Part shown: piece after piece, positions 23,733 to 34,544 of the stretch | How positions within the stretch are numbered: the stretch's first letter is position 1 | Layout of the letters: the number at the start of each line of letters is the position of its first letter | Assembly: GCA_035578155.1 (NCBI GenBank) | Contig: JAPWDM010000004.1 | Coordinates: forward strand, 35,896,394 to 35,960,393 | DNA: 64,000 nt | Origin: Brachynemurus nebulosus | Lineage: Eukaryota > Arthropoda > Insecta > Neuroptera > Myrmeleontidae | Direction: 5' to 3' | Translations under genes and position numbers: made by a program | The notes under the pieces: generated by a model | Database searches by the model: none | Seen by the model: the letters and a program-made list of their open reading frames with translations, nothing else | Told to the model about the DNA's origin: nothing

Positions 23733-25220
23733 GTTCGCATTTAGAATTGCGTAGCAATTATACATGCGAACTGGACAAAATCAACCTAGAAAAAATCCTA
23801 CATAAAGTGGAAAATGTTATAACGACCAGCGAAAACGTGATTACAAAAAATTACAAAATTTACATAAGACATATAGTTAAATGAAATTACTTTGTTGTTT
23901 AAATTCAGACGAAAGAAAAAAAAAATTTTATAATCCATTAATCGCAAAGTTTAATTATAATATATTGTAAAACAGAATTTTCTCTTAAAAATAAATCAGA
24001 ATGAAAATTATTGTGTTATTTTAAATTCTTCTTAATGTAAAACAAAAAACAAAAAAAACAAAAAATTTTCACAAGAAAAAATAATTGCATACTAAATGCA
24101 TAAATATTAGTGTTAGTTGTGAAAAAACAACTACAATTTAAAAAAGAATTTGCATCAAATCGATGATAAAAAAAAAATTTGAAAAAGAATAGTAGAGATA
24201 TATAGCGCATAAACATTATTCATTCAGAATCAAACATTTAATATTTTTATATTTTCATATAAAATCAAACAAATTTCATAATATTACAACGATGAAAATA
24301 TTTAGTTATTTAAAAAGAATTTCTGAGAAAAAATAGGTAGTTTACAATAGTTTGATTCTAAAACAAATAACAAATATTACAAAGTTTTACTTAAAATACA
24401 AAACATAGGTATATAATACACAAGATCTATATGAGAAAATATATTACAACATTAGCTATATACCAATGGTTAAAAAATACACTGTCAAACAACGTGATAT
24501 ATTCAATGTTTGCCATACACGTGTCAGATAACTATATGAAACTTGTAAGTCCTGAGAATCTGACATTTAGGTATACAAAGGTACATACTGCAGTTTTAAT
24601 ACGAAATACATAATATGTACATATTTTTGTCTTCAACTGAAATATAAGCATGCATAATACATACAAGTACCAACGTGTTTACCGTTTCTTTATCATTCTA
24701 TGTGAACCAACAAAATATTTTGAACCAACAAATACACATACAGGAAATACGCATAGGTATATGTACATATTATGTGGTAATATTTTTATAAAATAATTCG
24801 TTAAAAATTTTAGCTAATGAAAAATTTCAATTTAGCTGGATAAAAATTTGTAAATTTCGACAAACCAGCAGAAAATAATCTTAAAAGTAAAGCATTGAAG
24901 ATGTCTAATAAGTTAATATTTTAGAAAAATTCCACTTTCAGTGATAAAAAATTGTCAATCTTTGTAAAAAAAAAAGTCATTAATGAGAAATATTGTCAAC
25001 TTTTACTATAAAAGGACAAAGAATTTGATAAATAATATTTTCGATATATGTATGTAGTTATTCTTAGTATAGTATCGAATTTAAAATACATAAAATCGTT
25101 AAATAGACCGTTATGTTAAGGTTTTGTATACTACGTATCAATTAATTTTTATACTAGGGCCGAGCATTTTCGCTTCGCACCAAAAAATGTAAATATGTTA
25201 ATATTTAAATTGTAAACTTA
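23733..25220. other. non-coding internal region of right unit
   Basis: Copy of 19,103-20,590 with one base difference noticed at 24,267. Confidence 0.5.
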
Positions 25221-25222
25221 AG

Positions 25223-25780
25223 AACTGGCTGGCGTGTAATATTGCCATAACCGTAACTTGTAAAAAATGATAGAATTTATAAACGCTCTAATAGGCAATT
25301 ATAAAATGCAGGGCTAAGGTTAAACCGGTTAACGTTTGGGACAGAAAAAAGAGTGCTGTAGTCGAGCAATTTTTTCCATTTTCATATAAAATAAACATTT
25401 TAAATTGGCGGGCTAATAATTTACGCCACAACCGAAATTTATAAAAATAACAAATACAATAAACGCCCCAATAAGCAACTTATTTAAATATTATAATAGC
25501 CGGGCTAATGATGCTCCAGGCTGTAATTGGAAATAATAAGTGCATTGGATAAGCAGTTTATTCCTTCAAATGGTGAATTCCTACAAATTGGCGGGCCTCT
25601 AGTGAGTGCCTCAAACCGAAATTCACAAAAAATACACAATAAATAATAAATAATGAAAAATGAAAAACGGCTCTTATTAGCAACTCGTTTGAATTGTAAA
25701 TTTACAAATGACCGGGTAAGTAATAACGCTCCTGGCTATGATTGAAAAACAATAGGTGCCTTGTACATATGAGCAATTTA
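25223..25780 (-). repeat. ~180-bp degenerate tandem repeats in right unit
   Basis: Exact counterpart of 20,593-21,150, with units starting near 25,223, 25,403 and 25,586. Confidence 0.55.
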
Positions 25781-25999
25781 TTTAATGACATACAGGGTGT
25801 TTACCATATTTAACCCTTTTAAGACGGATGGTGATATGGTACAACTTACAAACTAAGTCAAAATAAGTAATAATTTTAAGGTCGAAACCGTGAAAATAAG
25901 TCAATGTTGGTAAAAATTAGTGTCAAAATAGGTTACGTAAAGACCGGGAAAATTTTGACATAATCGGGTATTGGGTCAATGTTTAGAAAATTTCCCACG

Positions 26000-26317
26000 T
26001 TATTTGGGAAATAAATGGACGGAAAGGGAATAACCCTTTAACGTCCAATACGGGGGAGGACCCTTTGGGTCCCGATTTGGTTCGGTCTTACGTGCCGCAC
26101 GCGGCATGTTGTGACTGATGCGGTAATAGAACTGAAAATAACTAAGTTTAAATTTGTCACTTTCGGATGCATCTAAGACAGACTGGACGTAAGCCGATGA
26201 AGTATTATCGTCTCCGTCAAGTGTAAATGTTAAATTAGATCCATAAATGTTTGCTAATGACATTGGTAATATAGGGTGATTTAGCTGTAACAATTGTCGA
26301 AACATTAACCTGTACAC
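26000..26317 (-). CDS. overlapping downstream ORF, right unit (105 codons)
   Basis: Same protein as the frame at 21,370-21,687, identical residue for residue. It overlaps the end of the 404-codon ORF of its own unit. Confidence 0.35.
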   Translation of the reverse strand: MYRLMFRQLLQLNHPILPMSLANIYGSNLTFTLDGDDNTSSAYVQSVLDASESDKFKLSYFQFYYRISHNMPRAARKTEPNRDPKGPPPYWTLKGYSLSVHLFPK

Positions 26318-27449
26318 TGCAGAATGTTGGTTTTGAGTTAGTATCGATAACTAGGGATGATGTATCATTATTATTAGGATCAATATAAGGAGCAATAACG
26401 TTATTCAAACCTAAATTTCTAGTAATCTCATCGGAAGCATTGACGGACCGACAATTAACTGTGTCAAATAATGCAACATTATTAACAAACCTACAATCAG
26501 TTTCGCAAAGATTTTCTATACAGTGCTCGGTTGTAGTCAAAGGGTTAAAATTGTCCGGGGTCAATGAACTATTCAAAGATTCAAAATTGCAAAAGATTTC
26601 ATTTTTAGTCAAGATAACTGAAATATCATGTAAATGTGAACAATCATTTTGAGTAACTGACTGTTCCAAGTGATTTTCTAAAATATTAACCATTTCATTG
26701 ATTGAAGAAACTCGTTCATCATGTTTTTCTATTTTCGAGTCAATTGTCGAAAATTTATTTACCGTGTCTTCTGAAAAAGCAATCGGTTGGTTCTTAATTG
26801 ACTCATTTTTTGACATACAATTTAAACTATTTGAACGAATTTCCTCTTTCAAGTGAAAATTTACATTATCTAAACTTGTACTTATTTCTGTTTTAACATT
26901 ATCAATTTTGGAGTTTTGTGCGTTAATTAAACTCAAAGTTTCCTTACGTTCAGTCTCAAAACGAGCGTTAATCTTGACATTGAATTCGTCAAATTTAGCG
27001 TCAAACTTAGAATTTAAAGCACTCAACTCCTTAATGTTTTGATCTGACTTATTATTTTGTTCTTCAAACTTAGATAGCATAATTTGTTGTAATGACACGA
27101 TCAAACCTGTAATATCAGTAATCGAGTTAATATCTTTTGGGCCACTGCTGGAGTCGGTTGATCGGTCTGAAGTTGGAAGTACGGCACCAGAATCAGCTGG
27201 TGAAGATTCATTGGTACTCGGCACAACAATACCCTCTGGGGAAGATGATGAAGTACCAGCACTTGGTGAAGTGGTCTCAGGATCAGATTTAGGAGATTCG
27301 GGAACCAAAACTTCCATGGAGTCGATGTATGTTGTTTCATCGTCGGACACGACATTGTTTCTGGGTGTAGATGTTGCTAGATTTGCATCAACAAAACTAA
27401 AATCGGCAATCGTCAAAGGTTTCGGATTGTCTACCGCATGTGCTTCCAT
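26235..27449 (-). CDS. gag-like coiled-coil protein, right unit (404 aa)
   Basis: Identical in sequence to the protein at 21,605-22,819: acidic Ser/Pro-rich N-terminus, central coiled coil of roughly 100 residues, Asn/Ser-rich tail, no enzyme motif. It starts 173 bases inside LTR 3. Full conservation of both copies is explained by the recent duplication, so it does not by itself show selection. Confidence 0.65.
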   Translation of the reverse strand: MEAHAVDNPKPLTIADFSFVDANLATSTPRNNVVSDDETTYIDSMEVLVPESPKSDPETTSPSAGTSSSSPEGIVVPSTNESSPADSGAVLPTSDRSTDSSSGPKDINSITDITGLIVSLQQIMLSKFEEQNNKSDQNIKELSALNSKFDAKFDEFNVKINARFETERKETLSLINAQNSKIDNVKTEISTSLDNVNFHLKEEIRSNSLNCMSKNESIKNQPIAFSEDTVNKFSTIDSKIEKHDERVSSINEMVNILENHLEQSVTQNDCSHLHDISVILTKNEIFCNFESLNSSLTPDNFNPLTTTEHCIENLCETDCRFVNNVALFDTVNCRSVNASDEITRNLGLNNVIAPYIDPNNNDTSSLVIDTNSKPTFCSVQVNVSTIVTAKSPYITNVISKHLWI

Positions 27450-27622
27450 TGTTATGACAACTTTGTAACAGTTTCACAAAAAAGTAACAATTCAACAGTA
27501 CAGTCACCAAAAGTTTATTACTAACGAAAAACACCAGTCACTTAAGTTTTTCCAGAATTTTACGTCTTTTTCGGTTTACGTTATTTAACGCAAAAACACA
27601 CTTTTCCCACTAGGATGATATT

Positions 27623-28349
27623 TGTAACAGTAAGGGCCGGTTTAGCTTATATTTAAAATTACTTAAAATTCGCGCCCAACACTGTTACTTGTTGTCCCAT
27701 GCAGAATTAGCGCTAAATTGGATGCCACATTAATAAAAAATTCCAAAGGTATCGGGTTCTGTCGAAGAATTACTCTCCGTTGTGTGTTTAGCGTCGAACA
27801 ATTTGTTGATTACAAAATAAAATTGTATTAGTCAATAGAAGTTTAAATATGGTATTTTGAAATAATAAAAAAGTTTTATTTTAATATTTTATATCTATTT
27901 TATATTTTAAGTATTTTATATTTTTTTAAATAATTATAAAAATATTTTACAAATTCAATTTAAATATTGTTTTTTTATCTTTGTTATGACTCACAACAGA
28001 ATTACGTCTGCCCCTATCTAAGGTCACATTGTGAGTGAGTGAGTCATGCGCGAAGCATCAACATACCACTTGTTCACTGTTGTTCGTTGGTCGCTATTGT
28101 CTGACAAAAACCACTTAGTTCGGGTAATCACAAAATCAACCCTTGCTGTAAGAAATCAATATCGGAATCATGATGGCGGCCTCACATAGTTCACGTTACG
28201 GCCGCTAGTTGGCGACATCAACCACGTTACCTGGGGTTTGAGCTCATGATAAGTTCCCAAAAATTAATCAATCTCACAGAGGCAATCAACACTACACCAG
28301 TGTAAATTTGATTGCCTAAAGTTCTCGGCTGACACCTACCACCATTGCA
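27623..28349 (-). repeat. LTR 3 (right; 5' LTR of right unit)
   Basis: 727 bp. It ends CCATTGCA instead of CCATTACA, a change within the terminal bases. It differs from LTR 2 at 28,045 (c for g) and 28,347 (g for a). It is followed directly by the target duplication CGGT. Confidence 0.9.
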
Positions 28350-28353
28350 CGGT

Positions 28354-30425
28354 CTATCATAAAAATTTATTGAAAACTTAGATCGTAAATATTTCGTAAA
28401 CGGTGCATCGTAGCTCAAAAATAACGAAATTCTTGAAGGCGTAAGCGAAGCTAGTTGTGGATACTCCGAACATATTGGACTGTTAAAATCTACTTTTTGT
28501 TACTGAAAATTAGCGATGTCAAAAATAAAGATATTTTCAAAATTTAAATATGTAAATTTCCACATATTATCATTTCTATTATAAGAATCTCGAAAATTGT
28601 AGTAGTTTTTATTTCCAGCATTTTTCTTTTATAATGTCAGATTCAATTTACACAATTTTTATTCGTGTATATCAAATCCACATGGAACTGATTTATATCA
28701 AATATATAATATATGTATTTTATTATTTTTCAGAAGTGTAATTCGGCGGAAAGGTATCCGTGTTCTTCGAGACCCTTGTTCTTCGAGTCCCGTGTCCTTC
28801 GGGGATTACCTGTATTTGCAATTTTTCAAAGACTACTGAAAAAATCTTAATGATCCTTTCACCTCTGTGTAACTTACACATTTGCGGGAAGGTGATGAAG
28901 GAAAGAAGGTTGCAACAATATATGAGTGACATCAGGATTCAGATGAGAATTTGAAGATAAGTGAGAGCAACCTCTGGTAATTACCTCTAAATCAGCCAGG
29001 TTTGGATTTGTTTAGCTCAAAGAGTAGTTTTAGGTGAGCAGGTTTGATAGTCATTATAGATGGAAATGGGAGTGATTTTCTTAACCCGTTCCTAGACGTT
29101 TACTCCCATTCTCATAGAAAAATTTTCCTTCCCGCCCGTTTTTTTATAAAAATTAGTCCCGTTTTCGACGGGATCCGTTTTATTATTTCGGATAGTAACA
29201 TTTCGAAACATTTAGCAATTGCTGCCCGTTCCCATTTCTGTAAAAAAATTTTCACTCCCATCCGCTTTAAGAAAATCATACCCGTCCTCGGCAGGATCCG
29301 CTAAAATCCAAGATGACCCTTAAAACTCTTGATTCAATTCCCATCTCTAGTTGTCACTAAAAAATTTAAAGAAGGAAGTGGCACCAACTTGTAAAGTAAT
29401 AAAGGCAGGTAATTTTGTAGCGAAGTCAGTTATTTTTTGAATTATTTTTTTCTTTTTATTTTCATTTTTTACAAATATATATTCGACATGTTTGATAATT
29501 TAAATTTGAAAATAGCAAAATCGTATGTAAAATTCATAACTGGAGTTCATTCATCTATGTACAATAAAAGTTCCAACTTTCAATATTCGACTCTTGAACA
29601 TTGAATACCCCTGAGCTAGAAAAGAGAATTAATAAGATTCATAATAGCTAAGAAATCTATACATTTTAATAGCAATTGAACAAGAAATGAATGTGCCATT
29701 TTACATTAGTGCCAAGACATAAGCATTTTCGAAATTTCTCGATTAAAGATAATTTAAATTGTTTAAAAATCTTTAAAAAAAATTTATACTTTAAAGAGAA
29801 AATACTAAGCTAAATATATTGATAATTAAATGCAAAAAAGTAATTTGCCAGTATTATATCCCTTTAGTTGTATTACATCCCATTAATTTCCGAGCACTGT
29901 GCAGTTTTGACCGTCGCCGGTATCGTAGCGTTTTTTTACCGAGAAAAAAACTGATATCTCGTTTGGATTTTTGGTCAAGTATAGCAGAGATTTAAACCGA
30001 GACCAACATCTTAATCGAACACTAAAAATAGAAAGAATTTAATAAAACCATTGAAAATCCAGAAATTGGGATCCCTAAAATTTTACTAAGAAATATGTAT
30101 TTATTTGTATGTGTTTATAATATGACTATTGTTGTGAAGAGGTTAAATTGTAGACAAATCAGAAGAAAAACACTACTATTGTGAAGATATCTAAATGAAA
30201 AAAGGGTATCTAGAATAATTTTACTGGTTTTTTAACGAAATTATAGCCTCGAGATGGCCATGTTAGGCACTTTTAATTTTGTCCAGTAGATCAGTGTTCG
30301 AAACCAAAGATACCGAAAAGTCATTAACATTACTGATATCTCAAATTTCGCTTACAATAGTCATTTCATATCCAACAATGGATATAATTTGACCCTTGTC
30401 CGCTCTCAAAACTTCTACCATCTCT
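28354..30425. other. flanking DNA with two short direct repeats
   Basis: No gene. At 28,758-28,808 the unit 'tgttcttcgagaccct' appears about three times in tandem. At 29,104 and 29,231 a ~95-bp segment is repeated with divergence, each copy ending in a 'ggatccg' block preceded by 'cgacg' or 'cggca'. Confidence 0.4.
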
Positions 30426-30429
30426 TAAT

Positions 30430-30580
30430 AATCCTATATAAATAAATGTGAAAGTGAGTTTGTTTGTCTTGCTTTCACACCTCAACAGTTTAAACAATCG
30501 ACTTGAAATTTTGCACAGAGTTAGTTTGGGGGACAGAGATAGGTATAAGCTAGGGACCTCTTATTTCTATCAAAAATATC
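30430..30580 (+). repeat. dispersed-repeat-like segment
   Basis: The order 'aaataaatgtgaaagtgagt', 'ttgaaattttgcacagagtt', 'gggggacagagataggtata' resembles a repeat type I recall from many insect genomes (often Helitron- or DNA-transposon-associated). No second copy was seen in this window, so the call rests on recall. Confidence 0.3.
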
Positions 30581-30665
30581 TCAAAAAATAACAATTCTCA
30601 ATAGTGATACGATGTTTAGTACCGCGTCATATTATTGAAAGTAATTAGCTAACACGACACTAAAG

Positions 30666-30936
30666 TAGGGCCGGCGAGAAAAACGACGGGCCCCCGGGCA
30701 CAACTTTCAAACATTTTTCCCCGAAAATACAATTGACGAGTAAAAACAAAACGTCGTCTCACTTTCTCTGGACCCCTACTCGAGGCTGCGAGCTTCCTTT
30801 TACAACCCACCAGAAATATGGAATATGAGACGAGGATTCGTCCTCTAAGTCACATTAATGACAGGGAGTAATTTAGAGATTTAAACCCAGGTCCCAGGAC
30901 AATTGCCCCGCCTTTCCTACCATTTTGCCGGCCTTG
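30666..30936. mobile_element. hAT-type MITE, ~271 bp
   Basis: The left end reads 'tagggccggcga' and the right end, on the minus strand, 'caaggccggcaa'. The flanking octamers CACTAAAG (30,658-30,665) and CACTGAAG (30,937-30,944) match at 7 of 8 positions, consistent with an aged hAT target duplication. The interior is relatively G+C-rich with no supported coding frame. Confidence 0.55.
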
Positions 30937-31945
30937 CACTGAAGTTCGGAAAATATACTCTATAGGTTCGCATTTAACTTTATGTCGTAATATCAAATGT
31001 CCCGCGAACGAAGCTGCAAGTAAATGCAAGTCACTAATAAAAATCAAATTACACAATATGTGTCGTGGTGTTTGCAGATCTCTCAGAGTGAAATAACACA
31101 CTTGCTTCCCATCTTTAAACGAACTCTATTCAAATATTAGCAAGTTTCCACTGCACATAAAGTAAAATATATGAGTATATAACCAAAAGAACGCAACAGT
31201 AACGACAGTAAAATTATACAGTTTAAAAGCAATAAGTACATACATAAGAACAAAGCAAATATCTTCTAGTATGTATATAATTTTCTTATTTGGCTTTAAC
31301 GCTATTCAAATCAAATTTATGTATAAACTTAATATCCAAAAGGAATCATTAAGTAAAATAAACGATCACTTTAACTTCTAGTTGAACTGCAATTTCGGTC
31401 GAATTGAATCATCCTTTTATTATTGCTATCACTATTGTCAATATTCAAACGAGGGTTCGAATATAGTTAAAAGTTTTCATCAAAAAATTTCACTTTAAAT
31501 CAAATTCATAATAGTGATTGAAAAATCATCAAACTGGATCGACTAGAATACGAATCCAAGATCTTTTAATAAATTAATAATGCGTTTGTCTACTTATCAG
31601 TAAACCCTGAGTCAGAGGTGATTTTAGAATTTTTATTTTGGGAAGGCTAGAATTTTCCTGAATTGTAGGTAAATAAGTAACTTGTGTACCTATAAATTTT
31701 TCCTAAAACTGTACATTTTCATTGCATAATTTTAAACTGAACAAAACATAATTTTAAGCAACATTTTATAAGTTATTTCAGATAGTCAGATACTACATAT
31801 ATACAGGGACGAATTAACCCACTTTGTGACCCTAGACATTCTCTTATATATAGCATATCCGTCAAGCCACTAAAAAGTTATAAATTTTTTTTGATTTTCA
31901 AAAAATAATTTTTTACCCCCAAAGGGTGAGTTTTTAAGGGTTGAA

Positions 31946-32055
31946 AGTCAGTAAATTTTAATCTTATATGGAAAGCAGTTAGCAGAAAAAAAACCAACAC
32001 AATTCGTGCGGGGGCATTTTTACCCATGCTTATCCGCCAATAGCCTTTCATTGAA
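31946..32055 (+). repeat. dispersed repeat R2, copy 2
   Basis: Diverged copy of 7,527-7,636, in the same orientation. Confidence 0.6.
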
Positions 32056-32059
32056 AGAT

Positions 32060-34067
32060 ATAACTGTAGTCCAATATTCAATTACATTTTCTTCAGAATC
32101 CAGTGAAAAATTTAAAACAACAAACAAGAACGAATAGCATGTTTTCTACCTGTAAAAGAAGCATATTTTACTAACTAAAATATAAAACATAAAAAATGTC
32201 TAACTTGATCAAACTAAATAATAAAAAACTTACTCGGACTTGAATTTGAAAAAGAATGCTTTTAATTAGCTAGTAATTTATTTGATTGAGTTGTTTTATA
32301 TCTAGTCTAATAATGGATTACATTTTCGATTCGATAGGAGTAGCATGTTTTCCATCTGTAAAAAGAGAATACCTTACTAACTAAAATATTAAGCTTAAAA
32401 ACATGTGTAACCAAAAAATGAAACCTTACATGAATTTGAAAAGGAATTCATTTAATTTGCTAGTGCTTTATACTTAAATTTCTGCACAAAAAGAACTTTT
32501 TTTTCGTTATTTAACTGCAAATTTTAAGTTATTTTTTCCATAAAGTTCAAAATTGCTTTTAGTATCTGAAAAAAAAGAATAAAATTTAATACGAATAGTA
32601 CTAATATTTGTGCGTAAAAATTAATTTATAAAGATACTTATTAGCCAGTATCTATTAGATTTTCGATAGTAAAACCATTTAACAAGTTTTCTTGCCATAT
32701 TTCTAACATTCAAATAATTTTAGATTGCGAGTGTATATTATAGGCATATTTTTCATAAACACTTGTTAGGTTATAATAAATATTTATGAAGATGGACGCT
32801 ATGAAATTATGAATGCTACACAACATTCTAAGATCATAGAATTCGTTAATATTGCGCTTGCATCAGTTATTTGTTGCAAAACTTTTTGTTGTAAATACAA
32901 AACTCTGTGTTTGACAATCACTAAATTTTATTGTCGTTTAAATTATTAAGTAGGTTATTCAAGTATACTATCAAAACATTTTTTGTTATTAGAAATGTTT
33001 TTGTTACATTTGCAAAATTTTGTCTTAAAAATAACAATAGGAATTAATAAATCGTATTTTATAGTATTAATAAAAAATTACTTAAATCAGTAAAGACAAG
33101 TTTTGTAACAATATTAAAATTTTAGTTATAACAACAAAACTGAATAACAGAAATAGCTTTGTAAATATAATCAGGGTTTCTTTAAGTGTATTTATTACGA
33201 ACGTTTAAAAAATACCACATAAACGTATCAACTTCTTAACTCTGCGCAAAAGCCATTTATTTATTACAAAAATCTTTGTTTTAATTACAAAAGAGTTTTT
33301 TACTTTAAGCATGCGCATTTTGATTTTTAAAATGTTATAATTACAAATATTTTTTTTGTATTTATTGAAAATATTTAATAGAACTGTAATTAATGCTACA
33401 AAAATATTCTACTAAAATTTTTTTTGTTATTACAAATGCTTTTGTAATATTTACACAATTTCGCATTAAAACTAAGAGTCGAAATTAATAAAACGCGTTT
33501 TGTAGTACTAATAAAACTTATATCAATCACCGAAAGCGAGTTTCGTAACAATTACTAAAATTTTAGTTTTAACAAGCAAAACTAAATACTAAAAGCGGTT
33601 TTGTAAATAAAATCACTGTTTTTTTTTCTGTGTAGGTGTAAGTTATGACGTCTTTTCTTTTTTAATTTGCAATTATTTAAACAAAATCATTGACAATATG
33701 ATTCTTCAGACAATTTCACGCAAAAAAGGTACACTTGTTACATTTCGATAAATAATACCGTTTTCGAGTAATTTAAAATAGAAATATTTATTTCCAAATT
33801 ATCCCCTAATCGTTAGTGATAGAATAATTCATACCATAAATTTAATTATCCTAATGTTCATACGCGCCCCTAAAATATAAATCCAATAATCAAAAGCGCG
33901 CCTAAAAAATTTAAAAAAAAGAAGTCAGTTTCGTTCCACCCCTCTACATTTTCTCCTCTGCTTTATGTACCTTATTATTGAGTTTTGGAAAAAAGTGTAG
34001 ATTAAAAGGTATCATTATTTTTGAACATACTATCAGCTCTATCAATTACGGTACATAATTCTGAACC

Positions 34068-34069
<2 letters not shown>
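32060..34069. repeat. A/T-rich DNA with a diverged ~210-bp direct duplication
   Basis: The segment at about 32,975-33,190 ('ttttttgttattagaaatg' to 'ctttgtaaatataatca') is repeated at about 33,415-33,630 ('ttttttgttattacaaatg' to 'ttttgtaaataaaatca'), 440 bp apart. No gene is visible. Confidence 0.5.

Positions 34070-34071
<2 letters not shown>

Positions 34072-34141
<70 letters not shown>
34072..34141. repeat. (TA)n microsatellite
   Basis: About 35 uninterrupted AT units. The ~95 bp that follow ('cgtgttctacggctccgaaa', 'cctactctcgcct') match those after the (TA)n tract at 8,843. Confidence 0.9.
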
Positions 34142-34145
<4 letters not shown>

Positions 34146-34544
34146 CGGACGTTTGTTTTTTCAGAATCGTGTTCTACGGCTCCGAAAACGGATAGCAGCC
34201 CTACTCTCGCCTCGTCTCGTTCTTATCTTATAGACTGTAGGTATATGTCTAATTTTTTATGTTGAAAAATTCCACTGTAAAGTTTAATACAAAAATTATA
34301 AAACTAATAGTGACAGAAGGCCGGTTTAATGCAACTTAATGCATAAAAAAAAATGGTAGTTACTGCGAGAGAGTAGCTAAAAATCGCAATTTTGCTAATT
34401 TCTTATGTCTAAATGAAAAAAAATTTCATGGAATGTAGTGAAAATGTAGTTCTTAGCAAGTGAAACAAGTTTGTTAAAATACTGAATAACTTTTGTGAAA
34501 ATAACTTTTTATAAGGAAAATAAGTTTTCGTAAAATTTGATCTT

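Larger units (their letters stand above)
18359..28353 (-). mobile_element. compound LTR retrotransposon (LTR-int-LTR-int-LTR) with 4-bp TSD
   Basis: Three 727-bp LTRs (18,363, 22,993 and 27,623) alternate with two 3.9-kb internal regions at an exact 4,630-bp period. The whole array is bordered by CGGT at 18,359-18,362 and 28,350-28,353, so it occupies a single target site. The element runs on the minus strand: leader and gag-like ORF follow the right LTR of each unit and a purine-rich tract precedes the left LTR. The two internal regions differ at only one position I noticed (19,637 against 24,267). No protease, reverse transcriptase or integrase is present, so it is non-autonomous. A 4-bp duplication is common for Ty3/gypsy elements, but the clade is not proven. 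An assembly duplication must be excluded. Confidence 0.85.
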
